Source of the DNA: Combretum micranthum
Taxonomy: Eukaryota > Streptophyta > Magnoliopsida > Myrtales > Combretaceae
Length of the DNA: 64,000 bases
Assembly (NCBI GenBank): GCA_024138025.1
Contig: JAMXBD010000644.1
Coordinates: 372,001 to 436,000, forward strand
Direction of reading: 5' to 3'
Part shown: positions 12,386 through 23,520 of the stretch, in pieces
How the letters are laid out: the number at the start of each line of letters is the position of its first letter
Position numbering within the stretch: the first letter of the stretch is position 1
The notes under the pieces: model-generated
The model's input: only the letters and a program-made list of their open reading frames with translations
What the model was told of the DNA's origin: nothing
Database searches by the model: none
Made by a program: the position numbers and the translations under genes

Positions 12386-14765
12386 TGTAACGCCCTAAAA
12401 TAAGGCATTACAACCCGCCACGTGTTTTCTCTTAATAGAACACGCTAAGGCTATAATATCCACAAATTTTCAAATATCACCTGGATAACTCACAAGGTAT
12501 GGAAGAAATCATATGGTCCTCATAAATAAACATTCTGATAAATATAAAATCTCCATAATCAAAAACTAGACATTGTTGACATAACTGCAGGTTAACAAGT
12601 CAAACCCTGCCCTAAAAAAACTGTCACCACATGAAAATCTCCAAATACAACTTAAAATTTCAATAAACAAAATATAAATCAATCATTAAAGTCTTTTTGA
12701 TCCATCCTATATCATCTATGGCTATTCAACTAGTCATCAGCAGGGTAGTCAGGACCGCTAACGCCATCCCCATCCTCATAGATGATATCAAAACCCGAAA
12801 GATCATAAATCACATTATCATCACCTGCACCTGAAATATAATAGAATGAGCGGCGAAGCCCAGTACGATAATATCCAATCCAGTTCAAGCAAGATTATGC
12901 ACAAACAACATATATAAATAAATGCAACTAAACTAAATGCATACAACAGTTTATTATCTATTTTAGTCCAGCAAAACAACACAGTTCAGAATCTAGTATA
13001 CATAAATCCTGAACCCAGAGTAACTCAGACTCTGCTATAAAAACATCCAACTGATTTGAAAATAGTTAATCATATATACATATATGGATGAGTGGGTACT
13101 CCCCAAACATCCTAATTCCTGAACACCTAAATTCTACCGGAATCATTTCTTAGCACGAGTCACTCGGGACAACCTCACACTAAGATCATCAGGGTGCCTC
13201 ACCAGTATCACTGTCTGCCAGGTCTTTACTGGTCAAAGCCAAACACAACCAAGCAGACAATTATTAAGCCGAATATTTATTAAGTTCATTATGCAATTCT
13301 GTTCCTACATCCATTCACAAAAATTCTAATCTACAAGCACATACATCAAACAATAGATTGGTCGTACCTTTCTAAATTTCAGGAATCCAAATCAAATCCT
13401 CAGAATTTGATATCAACAGCAAAGTCAACCCAAACTCCAGAAATTATTATATCTAATTCAACCACAGTTTCACAACCCCGATGTCCTGTTACACAATATA
13501 TATATATATATCAACAGACATGATCGCAAATCTTTTAACATAAAAAAACCTATCTAAACTAACCTGATACAGAACTCCCAAACTCGAATTATACTGATCA
13601 ATAACCCCAAGCACCTCCAATAATATCAAAGAAAGGATATTTCAAATCCTTAAATCAGAATTTCCACCAAAACCCTATAAAACATTTCATATGATCAATA
13701 TCGAAATATCAAAGCTGTCCAATTTTATAAAGAGGATTCAAAACTTATACTTACTGATATGGAACGTATAATACTTGTTTCTTCTCTTCCTATTCTGATC
13801 AAAACAGCTAGGGTTTATTCTTCAAAATCCTTCATGAAATATTCATCTAAACCCTAAGATACTCATACAAATTTATGTAAAATCCAAATGAGATGGTTTA
13901 GATCACTTACTTTTAATTAGTAACGCCCTTCGAATGATTCTCCAGGCCTAAATCACCAATAACGCTTCAGAACTCTCTTATACAAAGGGGAAATCATATA
14001 AAGAAATGTCTGTCGAAATGATTTTCATGTCTCGTATTTATAGAAATTTGGTCATACGTCGGCCCTATGCCGGTGGCGTACCTGCAGATCTGGTCGGCTT
14101 ACACTATACGTTGGCAAACTTATATGAACGCCGGTAGCTTTTGTTGAGGCTTTGGTTTCCCAGAATTCAATTTTTTCTTCCTACGCCAGCAAATCCTCGA
14201 CCTACGCCGTCGGCTTTCATGCCAGTGTTGGGAAGAAACCCTAGTGAACACGGGCAGCTTTTCTCCCAGCGTTAAGAAAAATGCTACTGTTCCCATTCTA
14301 CGCAGTCTATATGCCGGCGGCGTAGACTCTCCAGGAGACAGCGTACAGTCTGTTACAGAGTACGCTGGAAATTTTAAAACCTAGGCCGGCGGCGTTTTTC
14401 TTCAGGGATTCCGGCCTTCATTGCAGAAATTAAGAAAATTGATCCAAATTGTTGCCAATCTTAATCAAGTCTTTATCATATGAACACAATACAATTGTAT
14501 TTCAACTTTGACCATAAAACCTTCTTATTTAATATCCTTTGACTCTTTGATCCTTCAATTTCCATAACAGTACTTTAGAAACAAAAGGACACGAAACCCT
14601 TCAATTCTTGTAACAACACAGGAAACGAAAAGACACCTCATGTATTATATGTCTGCCATATAATACACATAAATAAAACTTATAAGGATGGACCATAAAA
14701 CCAGCTTATTTTATAACAAATGATAAGCTTGCCCTTCTTTATAAAATATTTATCATTATGTTACA
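12386..14765 (-). repeat. 5' LTR of element B
   Basis: Partner of 6216-8581. It starts TGTAACGCCC on the plus strand and ends GTTACA at 14765. It carries the second copy of the GC-rich GCCGGC island (about 14055-14415) and a shorter (AT)n tract near 13495-13510. Confidence 0.93.
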
Positions 14766-15297
14766 ATATTCTGATATATTCTTGGAACAGGAAAGAGCAT
14801 CGAGAGCATTTAAGACTTGTGTTACGAAAACTCGAGAGAAGAAACTCTATGCGAAATTTAACAAGTGTCAGTTTTGGTTGGAAGAAATATCCTTTCTTGG
14901 ACATATTATTTCGAAAGAAGGTATTTCAGTTGATCCAATGAAGATTGAAGCCATTTTGAAATGGGCAAGACCTACTAATGTGAGTGAGATTAGAAGTTTC
15001 CTTGGATTAACTAGATACTACCAAAGATTTGTTGAAGGATTTTCGAAACTTGCATCCCCATTAATAAAGTTGACATGGAAGAATACTAAGTATGTGTGGG
15101 ATGACAAGTGTGAGAGGAGTTTTAAAGAGTTGAAAGAAAGATTGATATCAGCTCTTATTTTGGCATTGCCTGTTAGTGGAAGGGAATTTGAAGATTTTAG
15201 TGATGCATCTATCCAAGGACTCGGTTGTGTTCTCATGCAAGATGGAAAAGTTATAGCTTATGCATCAAGGCAACTAAAACCCCATGAGAAGAATTAC
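14766..15297 (+). pseudogene. pol: RT thumb and RNase H start of element A, third fragment
   Basis: Pol resumes after the ATAT duplication with LIYS, then [62 protein letters not shown] and the RNase H start [34 protein letters not shown]. Small compensating indels shift the frame between about 14783 and 14840: the neighbouring frame carries the expected [10 protein letters not shown] words there. The fragment is cut at 15297 by the next insertion (TSD ATTAC). Confidence 0.93.
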
Positions 15298-18200
15298 TGT
15301 AAACCCCGAAAACTTCTACCATACGATACGACCCTAGATTAGAAATTATGGGTTGACTAGTAACCCTAGGAGTTAATTAGAAACTCTAGTTTAGATAGAT
15401 ACTTTAAATTTGATTGGTTTGGGACTCATAAACTTTATATAAGGACTTCTTTGACCCCAATTGATTCCAAAAACAAGATTTCGTATTCCGAGTTAATAAT
15501 TCAGGTTGTGATCTAAGGAAACTTCAAATCCCAAACCCAAATCCTTGTCAAACAGACAGATTATATAGGAAAACCTAAATATGGATATTAAGTGATTACT
15601 TTAGTATTCAATAGAGACCGGGAATTAAAACAAGGTATAGTAATGAACCTATATTTGGATTGAAACCCTAAAATTTGAGATTTCTAGTCAGTAATAAACT
15701 ACATTGATAAGATTTCATAGTGAGTATCCAAATCTAATACATATAACTAATATGCCTATATATTAGTAGTAATATTACGTAAATGACTCAATAGGATTTT
15801 AGTTAGAAAATCGTGATCTTAAGATGAACTGTTAGATTATAAATACCCAATAAAAACATAAACTGATGTATAACTTGAGATCTAGACCTCAAATACAGAA
15901 TTGAATCATACCAATATTCGAATTAGGGTTTTCTAAAGCTCTTGGAGCCTGAAACGAAAATTGACCCGAAAAGCTTATAAAACCTAATCGCGTAGGATAA
16001 ATTTTTCTTAAACAAATAGATACGTACTATTAAAAGTTAAAATTTGTACTTTTTGTTAAACTAAACATCTTGTAGGATCCATTAAAGACCTTTATATATA
16101 TATTTACACATATAAGCTAAAATATACCCTAATAATGTAATAAACTACTCGAAAACTTAACTAAACAATATCTAACTAATATATAATTAATATATATATA
16201 ATTTCAACTTTCTAGAGACGGTTTCACTTGGATTGAAGGGCTGTGATCTTCTTAATTTTGGTGAGCCGAAAATGCTCCAACTATACAATACTAAAGTCAA
16301 TATATATCTAACCTAAGCCAATACAAACCGACCAAATCACCACCCATATTAATGATAATCAAACAAGGAATTGAATGGACAACAAACAAGAGCAATTCGT
16401 TTGGAATTTAAGGAAGAGACGCGGCTGAAACTTCACATTCGTTTATATATATATATATGTATGCAAACGAACTCGAATGGACAAGCAAACGAATTCCAAA
16501 CCTTCTCAAACCTTCCAGAATCCATCTACATCTTATTAGGAGTCGAACCAACCCAGAAAACTATTTTTAAACACTCATATCAACCCAGTTCGAAAATTCA
16601 AACAAAAACTAGGAAAAACGCTCGAAAACAAGCTTGAGGTAAGTCAATCTCATTCCGCGAGTTTTCTTTCAGTTTTAAGGATTGATACTGACTTCTAAAC
16701 ATCTTAGGAAGCTAACCAAGTCCATTAGGAGCTTCAGATTTCACCGAGAAGCCACAACGAAGGTGATTTTCCTAAACCCTAACCGAGCTTGATGATCCAA
16801 AATCGTGGATAACATGTTGTTTTTATGTTGTTTTTCTGGATATTTAGGTTAATTACGTTCCTAGGAGTCGTTTGGATCCAAAATCCCGACGTTTTGACGT
16901 CGGGATTCGCCAGAATAGGACGCGGCTCATCAGGGAAGACGATGAATAGTGAAACCCCGATGAGCACGGCTGGGTACACGGGCGTGTTTAACCCGTGTAC
17001 TTCTCGGCCAATTTTAAAAAAAAAGAAAAGAAAAACGAAACTAAATAAATATAAGTATAGAATAAATAATAATATAAGTAATTTTAGAATTATTATTATT
17101 AATTTTGCATTTATTTATTTTCTGAAATAATAATAGTAATATTATAGTGTAATAATATAAAATCAGAAATTTAATTATTTATTTTAATTTAAAATAAATT
17201 ATTTTCTGATACTATTAAATATAGGATGTTTAAATATTTAATCTATTATTATTAATCTAAAAAGAATTTTTAGAAATATAAATTACTTTGTTATGTAATT
17301 TCCGCATAATAAGTTTCTAATTTTAATTATTAATATTCTTAATATTATTAAAAGAATTTTTAGAATTTCGAAAATTATTTCTGAAATAATAATAAATATG
17401 AATATAAGACTAAAATTATTTTAGTAATAATATGAATAAGACAATTAGTATTACTATGTGATGGAATATTATTCTATCTAATCTATTTCGGAAATTTATT
17501 ATTATTATTATTATTATTATTATATTACTATTATAATTGTTATTATGTGTTATTACTATTATAATTATTGATGTTATAATTACTTTAGTATTATTATTGA
17601 TAATAATTATTAATATCCCTATTATTTACGGAAAAGAAAAATAATTTTGAAAATAATTATAATTAAGTTAATAAATCCTTTATTAGTAAGTATATTTTAA
17701 TAAAGATGATATCTAACTAATTTATGGAAAATATATATGTATAAAATTATGAATTTAGTGAATACTAAGTATATATTTAAAGATTTGTACATAAATAACA
17801 ATGGAAATTTAGATAATCAAAAATTTCGAATATAGAAATACCTATACTCTATAAGAAAAATTTATTAAGTAAATTAAAAAGAAAATTAATAGTTTTTGAC
17901 AATAAAAATGAATTAACTGAGTTATTAAACTTTCTAAATACCCAATCAATAGATTCAGGTATCCAACAAGAATTAATTAAATAAAACTGTGATCACAATG
18001 GTTAAAATTTAGGGCTATTTCCAAAGAATTGTTAGAAATAAAACAAAAACCCAACAAACCAATAGACACTTAAATATTCATAGGAACTAAATTGTATATA
18101 TCCTGGAAATTTTAATAATTATATGATTTATCTCAATAGGTGACTCGGGTATTAGGGAGGACCTACCTGAAATTACTACGATTAAATAGGATGGGCAGGT

Positions 18201-19332
18201 GAGTAACTCAGTCTTATTACATTGGTTGTGCTTGTACTAGTAGTGAACCTTAAATAAAATGATAATGAAAATTGGTGAACTGTTTGAAATATGAAAGTTA
18301 TGTATTGTATTCCATTGATTGCCATGTCACTTTAAAATAAGTGATAACACAATTGCATGTCCCTTGATAATGTATGTAGTATCTAATTGAGTGTCTGTAT
18401 TGCTTGATCACCTTCAAATTGATTAAAAACTACTGGTACCATAATGAAAAAATAATCATGCATTACATACTATGCATAAAAAGCATTGGAGTAAGTGGTA
18501 GCCTACTACGTGTTAGTTTCTCGGATCTCTGGTAATGCTTGAATTATCTAGGCCAGAAAGCTAGTAGTTAATTGCAACATTACTTTTGTTCTGTTAATAC
18601 CATAGGAACTACATGGTAAACGAAGGACGCCGCTTATGGTATTACATGGGAATAACTAACACTTAGTGGAGTTTCTAAAGCTAAAACAGGAAATAAATAA
18701 TGAAACATGATAAGCTTAAAGAGATAATTAAATTGGATATATTATTTCCTGAAAGCTTAAGTCTCTCCTGGGTAGGTGGACCATAGATTGTGATCCTTCA
18801 ACCCCGATGGGAGGGCGTAAATCTCCATCCTGTTTGGATTCCGGTTATCCAAGCTTGTAATGTCATTTGTGTGATTGATGCATTTCATATGATTGATAAA
18901 TAACTTGTATGTTATATGTAATAAGTTCTGGTTATTCACTGAGCTTGTGTTTAGCTCACACTCCCAGTCCTTTCAGGTTCACTCTGCGACCCTAGCTCAT
19001 TACTAGCAGGAGCATGGTCCCGGTAAGAGATTAGAAGCCAGAAGTTAAAAGTTTAGTATAGGGTTGGAATTCTATATCTGTAATAGACTTGTGATACATT
19101 TAAAGTGCAATAGAATCATCAGCTATAGTTGTAAGGACTTATAAAGGCATATGATCTGTAATTTGTAGTTTGTAAAAGTTTTTTACTATTTACATCTTAT
19201 ATATGTTTGTTTATTCCATCCAAGCAACTAAAAGATCCTGTTTTTGGAATCATGTCATTCCTAGAAGATAAACTAATAATGGTAATCGAGTGGTTCTTGA
19301 TTATTATTATTAGAATACTTCGGGGCGTGACA
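15298..19332 (+). repeat. 5' LTR of element C
   Basis: About 4035 bp, from TGTAAACCCCG to CTTCGGGGCGTGACA, followed by a primer site. The stretch 17030-18000 is very AT-rich, with (ATT)n runs. The final 330 bp are repeated at 19961-20294. Modules shared with the solo LTRs occur near 18800 (GGGAGGGCGTAAATC) and 18935 (ATTCACTGAGC). Confidence 0.9.
17496..17525. repeat. (TTA)n microsatellite in the element C LTR
   Basis: About ten uninterrupted TTA units, in a longer ATT-rich tract that continues to about 17600. Confidence 0.9.
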
Positions 19333-19340
19333 GATTTAAG

Positions 19341-19353
19341 TTGGTATCAGAGC
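19341..19353 (+). other. Primer binding site of element C (tRNA-iMet)
   Basis: TTGGTATCAGAGC, eight bases after the 5' LTR end at 19332. It shows that 15298-19332 is a 5' LTR rather than a solo LTR. Confidence 0.92.
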
Positions 19354-19533
19354 ATGGTTGCTGGTATAGGAAAAACAAATATATGTAAGAAAGTGAATTA
19401 GTAAATGTGCAATTAAAAATACCAATTTAGATCCAAATAGAACCATTTGAGTTAGTGGGGTAGTTATTAGTAGAATTAGATGCACAATTAGGAATAAAAT
19501 CTGTGTGATTACTAATCATACAAATTTTATTGT

Positions 19534-19950
19534 GTGCAGACCAATCCCGCAGTTTGTCATATTAAATGGCAAATTTTTAGCATGATGGAGGAGGAAACCC
19601 TTACTTATTATAGGCGCCGACTCCGAGTCTTAGTAGAAGATTTGGCTCTGTCTGGCATTACAAAGACCCTGGATGAAATTTTCAGCACATGGAAGAAAGG
19701 TTTACAACCCCTGCTAAAAACCTGGTTGTTTCTAGTGGAAAGAGCTTTTCCAAATAATGGCACAGCAGTAGAAACCATCTACAGGTTTGAGAGATTGATC
19801 ATCCAGAAGGGTAGAGGCATAGAGATTGATAATATAGCCTTCATTGTGTCAGCCCGATCAGTGAGGCCGATCTTCCAGACTTTAGGATCTGGATTCCTAT
19901 TGGAGGCGATTGGGTATTTGCACATGATATCAGATATGATCATGCATTAG
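19534..19950 (+). pseudogene. Probable gag fragment of element C
   Basis: An open frame of about 138 codons lies between the primer site and the truncated 3' LTR. The words EETLTYYRRRLRVLVEDLAL and then LDEIFSTWKKGLQP fit the spacing of the gag pattern (YxxxFxxLxxxA, then FxxGLxP), but I see no zinc knuckle and the match is weak. It could also be non-coding leader sequence. The position right after the primer site is the main support. Confidence 0.4.
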
Positions 19951-19960
19951 TTCGGGAGGA

Positions 19961-20294
19961 TATTGCTAGTAGGAGCATGGTTCTGGTAAGAGATTAGAAG
20001 CCAGAAGTTAAAAGTTTAGTATAGGTTAGAATATCTATATCTGTAATAGACTTGTGATACATTTAAAGTACAATAGAATCATTAACTATACTTATAAGGA
20101 CTTATAAAGCATATGATCTGTAATATTGTAGTTTGTAAAAGTTGTTTACTAGTTTACATCTTATATATGTTTGTTTATTCCATCCAAGCAACTAAAAGAT
20201 CCTGTTTTTGAAATCATGTCATTCCTAGAATGTAAACTAATAATGGTAATCGAGTGGTTCTTGATTATTATTATTAGAATACCTCGGGGTGACA
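19961..20294 (+). repeat. Truncated 3' LTR of element C (last 334 bp)
   Basis: It closely matches the end of the 5' LTR, about 18999-19332, including GGAGCATGGT, GAGATTAGAAGCCAGAAG and the terminal GGGG(C)GTGACA. The rest of this LTR is absent, so the left edge at about 19961 is a deletion breakpoint. Confidence 0.88.
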
Positions 20295-21006
20295 ATTACC
20301 TGTGCATGATCTTGAATTGGCAACAGTGATTCTCGCATTGAAACTTTGGAGACATTATTTGTTTGGAGAGAAATGCAAGATCTACACGGATCACAAGAGT
20401 TTGAAATACATATTCACACAAAAGGAGCTTAATATGAGGCAAAGAAGATGGCTTGAATTGATTAAAGACTATGATGTGGAAATACTTTATCATCCTGGAA
20501 AAGCTAATATAGTAGCAGATGCACTCCGTAGGAAGAGGCAAATGAATGATGTGACTTTGATTTCTAGCCAAAGAGAGATTCAGATGCATTTCATGAAGTT
20601 AGAACTTGAAGTTACATTAGAGCAAGTTGATGTGATTTTGGCTCAATTATCCTTGCAACCGACAATTTTGGAAAGGATTAAACAAGTTCAAAAGGAAGAT
20701 GATGAAGCTAAAAGAATAAAGATAGCCATTGGTGAAGGAAAGAGAAAAGAGTTGAGGATTGATGAGGATGAAGTTATTAGATATGGGAATCGACTTTTTG
20801 TGCCATATGAGTTAAGAGAAGAAATCCTGAAGGAAGCTCATTCATCTTCATATTCGATCCATCCGAGAACTACCAAAATGTATAGAGATTTGAAGAAAAA
20901 TTTATGGTGGGAAGGTTTGAAGAGAGATATTGCTCAATATGTTTCCAAGTGTTTGACTTGTCAACAAATAAAAATCGAGCATCAACGACCCGGAGGAGAA
21001 CTTTAA
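20295..21006 (+). pseudogene. pol: RNase H end and integrase zinc finger of element A, fourth fragment
   Basis: Pol resumes after the ATTAC duplication. RNase H continues with the catalytic Glu region ([21 protein letters not shown]) and the [20 protein letters not shown] block, then [18 protein letters not shown]. The integrase N-terminal HHCC zinc finger follows (H in [23 protein letters not shown]). A TAA at 21004-21006, where related elements have a Gln codon, stops the frame before the integrase core. Confidence 0.93.
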
Positions 21007-22086
21007 CCTTTATCCATACCTGAATGGAAATGGGATGATATCACCATGGATTTCATATCGGCTTTACCCAAGACTATTGCCAAACATGAAGTTATTTGGG
21101 TAATCGTGATAGATTAACGAAATCGGCTCATTTCATACCTTTGAGAGTTGGAGATTCCTTAGAAAGAATGGCACATATCTATATCAAAGAAATAGTGAGA
21201 CTACATGGGATTCCGAAGACAATTACTTCTGATCGAGATTCTCGCTTTGTCAGCCGGTTTTTGGAAAAGTCTACATGCCGCTTTAGGTACTCAACTTCAG
21301 TTTAGTACTGCATTTCATCCACAGACAGACGGGCAATCGGAAAGAACGATTCAAATCTTGGAAGATATGCTTAGAGCATGTGCTCTAGATTTTGGCAATA
21401 AGTGGGATACTTATTTGCCACTTGTTGAATTTGCCTACAACAATAGTTTCCAAGTAACAATTCAAATGGCACCCTATGAAGCACTTTATGGTAGGAAATG
21501 CAGATCTCCAATACACTGGGATGAAGTTGGGGAAAGAGTTATTTTGGGTCCAGAATTGGTACAACAAGCAGTGGATAAAATCCAAGTAGTTAAGGAAAGG
21601 ATGAAAACGGCTCAAGATCGGTATAAAAGCTATGCTGACATGAGAAGAAGACCATTGGAGTTTGAAGTTGGCGACCATGTGTTTCTTAAAATTTCTCCAA
21701 CAAAAGGGATTATTAGATTTAGAGCTAGAGGCAAATTGAATCCAAGGTACATTGGTCCGTATGAGATTCTAGAAAGAATTAGACCATTAGCTTATTGATT
21801 GGCTCTACCACCAAATTTGTCGGAAGTGCATGATGTATTCCATGTGTCACAACTTCGAAAATGTATATCAGATCCCGAAGCTATCATTTCTACACATCAA
21901 CCGGAGGTTCAACCGAATTTGAGCACAGTTGAGAAGCCGATCAAAGTCTTGGATAGGATTGATAAAGTGTTGAGGAGAAAAGTAATTCCTTATGTGAAGG
22001 TTTTGTGGACTGGACAAACCGAGAGGGAAGCGACGTGGGAGCCTGAGAACAAAATGAAGCAAAAGTACCCTGAGTTATTTGAATAG
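21007..22086 (+). pseudogene. pol: Integrase core and chromodomain-like tail of element A
   Basis: The integrase core shows the first catalytic Asp (DDITMDFISALP), the second in [12 protein letters not shown] and the Glu in TDGQSERTIQILEDMLRAC. The GPY/F-like region is RARGKLNPRYIGPYEIL. After a TGA at 21796-21798, where an Arg is usual, the frame continues with LSEVHDVFHVSQLRKC. It ends in a chromodomain-like motif (VKVLWTGQTEREATWEPE) and the stop after ELFE at 22084-22086. Frameshifts near 21105 and 21275 also break the core. The chromodomain identifies a chromovirus, a group that tends to target chromatin marks. Confidence 0.93.
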
Positions 22087-22124
22087 TGTTTAAGGTAAGC
22101 TAAGTTTCGAGGACGAAACTTTTT

Positions 22125-22138
22125 GAAGGAGGAGAGAA
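22125..22138 (+). other. Polypurine tract of element A
   Basis: GAAGGAGGAGAGAA lies immediately before the 3' LTR, which starts TGAAATAGCC at 22139. Confidence 0.88.
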
Positions 22139-22203
22139 TGAAATAGCCATGAATTCCTTAAATTACATATTAATGTGTTATTGAATGATATATATATATA
22201 TTA

Positions 22204-22227
22204 GTGTGTGTGTGTGTGTGTGTGTGT
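22204..22227. repeat. (GT)n microsatellite in the element A 3' LTR
   Basis: About twelve GT units, preceded by an (AT)n tract. Confidence 0.9.
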
Positions 22228-23127
22228 TTAGTTAATATAATTAGTGAATGTGTTATTTTATATATGTATAGTATTATGAAATTAATATTATTGTTTGATA
22301 TGTATAAATGTGTGTATAGTGTAATGAATATGTGTGTCTTTTTCAAATTAATATGCATGTGTTATGTTTAGAATTTAATCAAATTACTTTTGAATAGCTT
22401 AGGATTTGTGACAGAATTTTTCAAATTTTAAGCCCATTTTTTAAGCTTAAATACAACTCAAATGCATTTGAAATTTGCCCAAATTAATCCTAGGACAAAT
22501 ATACCCCTAATGGCCAATTTTGGATGACAAATGACTTTAATTGGACAAGTTAAGACCTCCTTTTTGGCAGCCCCATTTCCCATACGAATTTTCATTTCTT
22601 TTCTTTTCTTTTCTTTCTTTCTTTCTTCCTTTCTCATCCCAAAATCTTAAACCCTAAGCCAAGATTTATTACAAGCTTTAGGATTTGAACATCATTCCAA
22701 GCCAAGATTTAGTCATGTGAGTTTAATGCAAACTTTATCTTTTATTTTATGTTCTATATTGTGTTTGTTTGTAAATGTTAGATAGAAATGATTTTGATGT
22801 GATAATTGGTGTGGGATTGATTTGGTGCATTGATGATAGTTTGAATGAGATTATGTGGCTAATGGAGTGGTAGTTTATATCTTATATGAGTGTTGATGTG
22901 TGGGATGAGTATTTTGGAAGATTGAAGATTGAGTAGTTGAGATGTGAATTTGAAGTGTGATTAGTGTTTTGATGATTAGAAGTAGAATTCATGTTGTTAG
23001 GATAGTGTTTGGATCATATAACAAGCTTTAGAAAGTTTGGATTAAGTTAGGGGAATTTTTGAAAAATGAACAAAGTTGTAATAAAACAGGGGAAATCAAA
23101 AACATTTTCGTATAGGCTAAAATTTGA

Positions 23128-23520
23128 ACGTACGCCAGCATCTGGGGCTTCTACGCCGCCAGCTTATAGGCGGTGTTGGAAGCCAACAGAAGCAAATTGC
23201 TTAAAGTCGTTCGAAACGCCGCCGGCTTTCACTGGAAAAGTTAGCCGGCATTCATTTTTTCACATTGTACGCCGGCTACTGGGATTCCAAAGCTGCCGGC
23301 ATAGAGTGAGAAGCTGCCAGCGTACATGGATACGCTGCCGGTTTGTACCTCTCGGTAAACTTTTGGAAATTTGAATTTTGCATTCTACATCGGCTCAAAC
23401 CCGCCGGCGTAGAATCAAGGCAGCCGGCGTACCCTTGAACGCTGCCAGCGTTGGCAGTGTTGATTTTCAGAGTATTGAACATCGATTCAAAGCCGCCGGC
23501 TTTGAGTGCCGGCGTATCCC
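23128..23520. repeat. GC-rich island with eight GCCGGC palindromes in the element A 3' LTR
   Basis: GCCGGC occurs at 23221, 23244, 23271, 23295, 23403, 23423, 23495 and 23508, with further near-copies (GCCGCC, GCTGCCAGCG). Most copies sit in the word TACGCCGGC or its complement. The surrounding LTR is strongly AT-rich. No convincing ORF spans it. Its role is unknown. Confidence 0.85.

Larger units (their letters stand above)
6216..14765 (-). mobile_element. Complete but decayed Ty3/Gypsy element (element B), nested in RT of element A
   Basis: Two LTRs of about 2.37 kb (6216-8581 and 12386-14765) flank a 3.8 kb internal region. The element begins TGTAAC, ends GTTACA and is flanked by ATAT (6212-6215 and 14766-14769), or a five-base duplication with one mismatch. 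The primer site beside the right LTR and the purine tract beside the left LTR put it on the minus strand. Minus-strand remnants of protease, RT and RNase H are recognisable. Gag is largely missing and I saw no convincing integrase. About ten differences in the first 215 aligned bases of the LTRs indicate an older insertion. It is related to the element it invaded: same primer type and similar RT and RNase H motifs. Confidence 0.93.
15298..20294 (+). mobile_element. Internally deleted long-LTR Gypsy element (element C) nested in RNase H of element A
   Basis: It starts TGTAAACCCCG and ends GGGGTGACA, flanked by the perfect duplication ATTAC (15293-15297 and 20295-20299). A 4.0 kb 5' LTR is followed by an iMet primer site and about 600 bp of internal sequence. 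The last 334 bp then repeat the end of the 5' LTR. So pol and most of the 3' LTR are gone, in one or more deletions joining gag-like sequence to the 3' LTR tail. It cannot encode its own enzymes. Its LTR end and the GGGAGGGCGTAAATC module near 18808 tie it to the solo LTR family in this window. Confidence 0.9.

Noticed and set aside
18757..18939. Minus-strand ORF in the element C LTR
   Set aside because: It is short, overlaps the conserved LTR module near 18800, and has no similarity to a known protein.
23066..23482. ORFs on both strands in the element A LTR island
   Set aside because: These have the same cause as in element B: low stop density in a GC-rich palindromic tract. There is no family resemblance.
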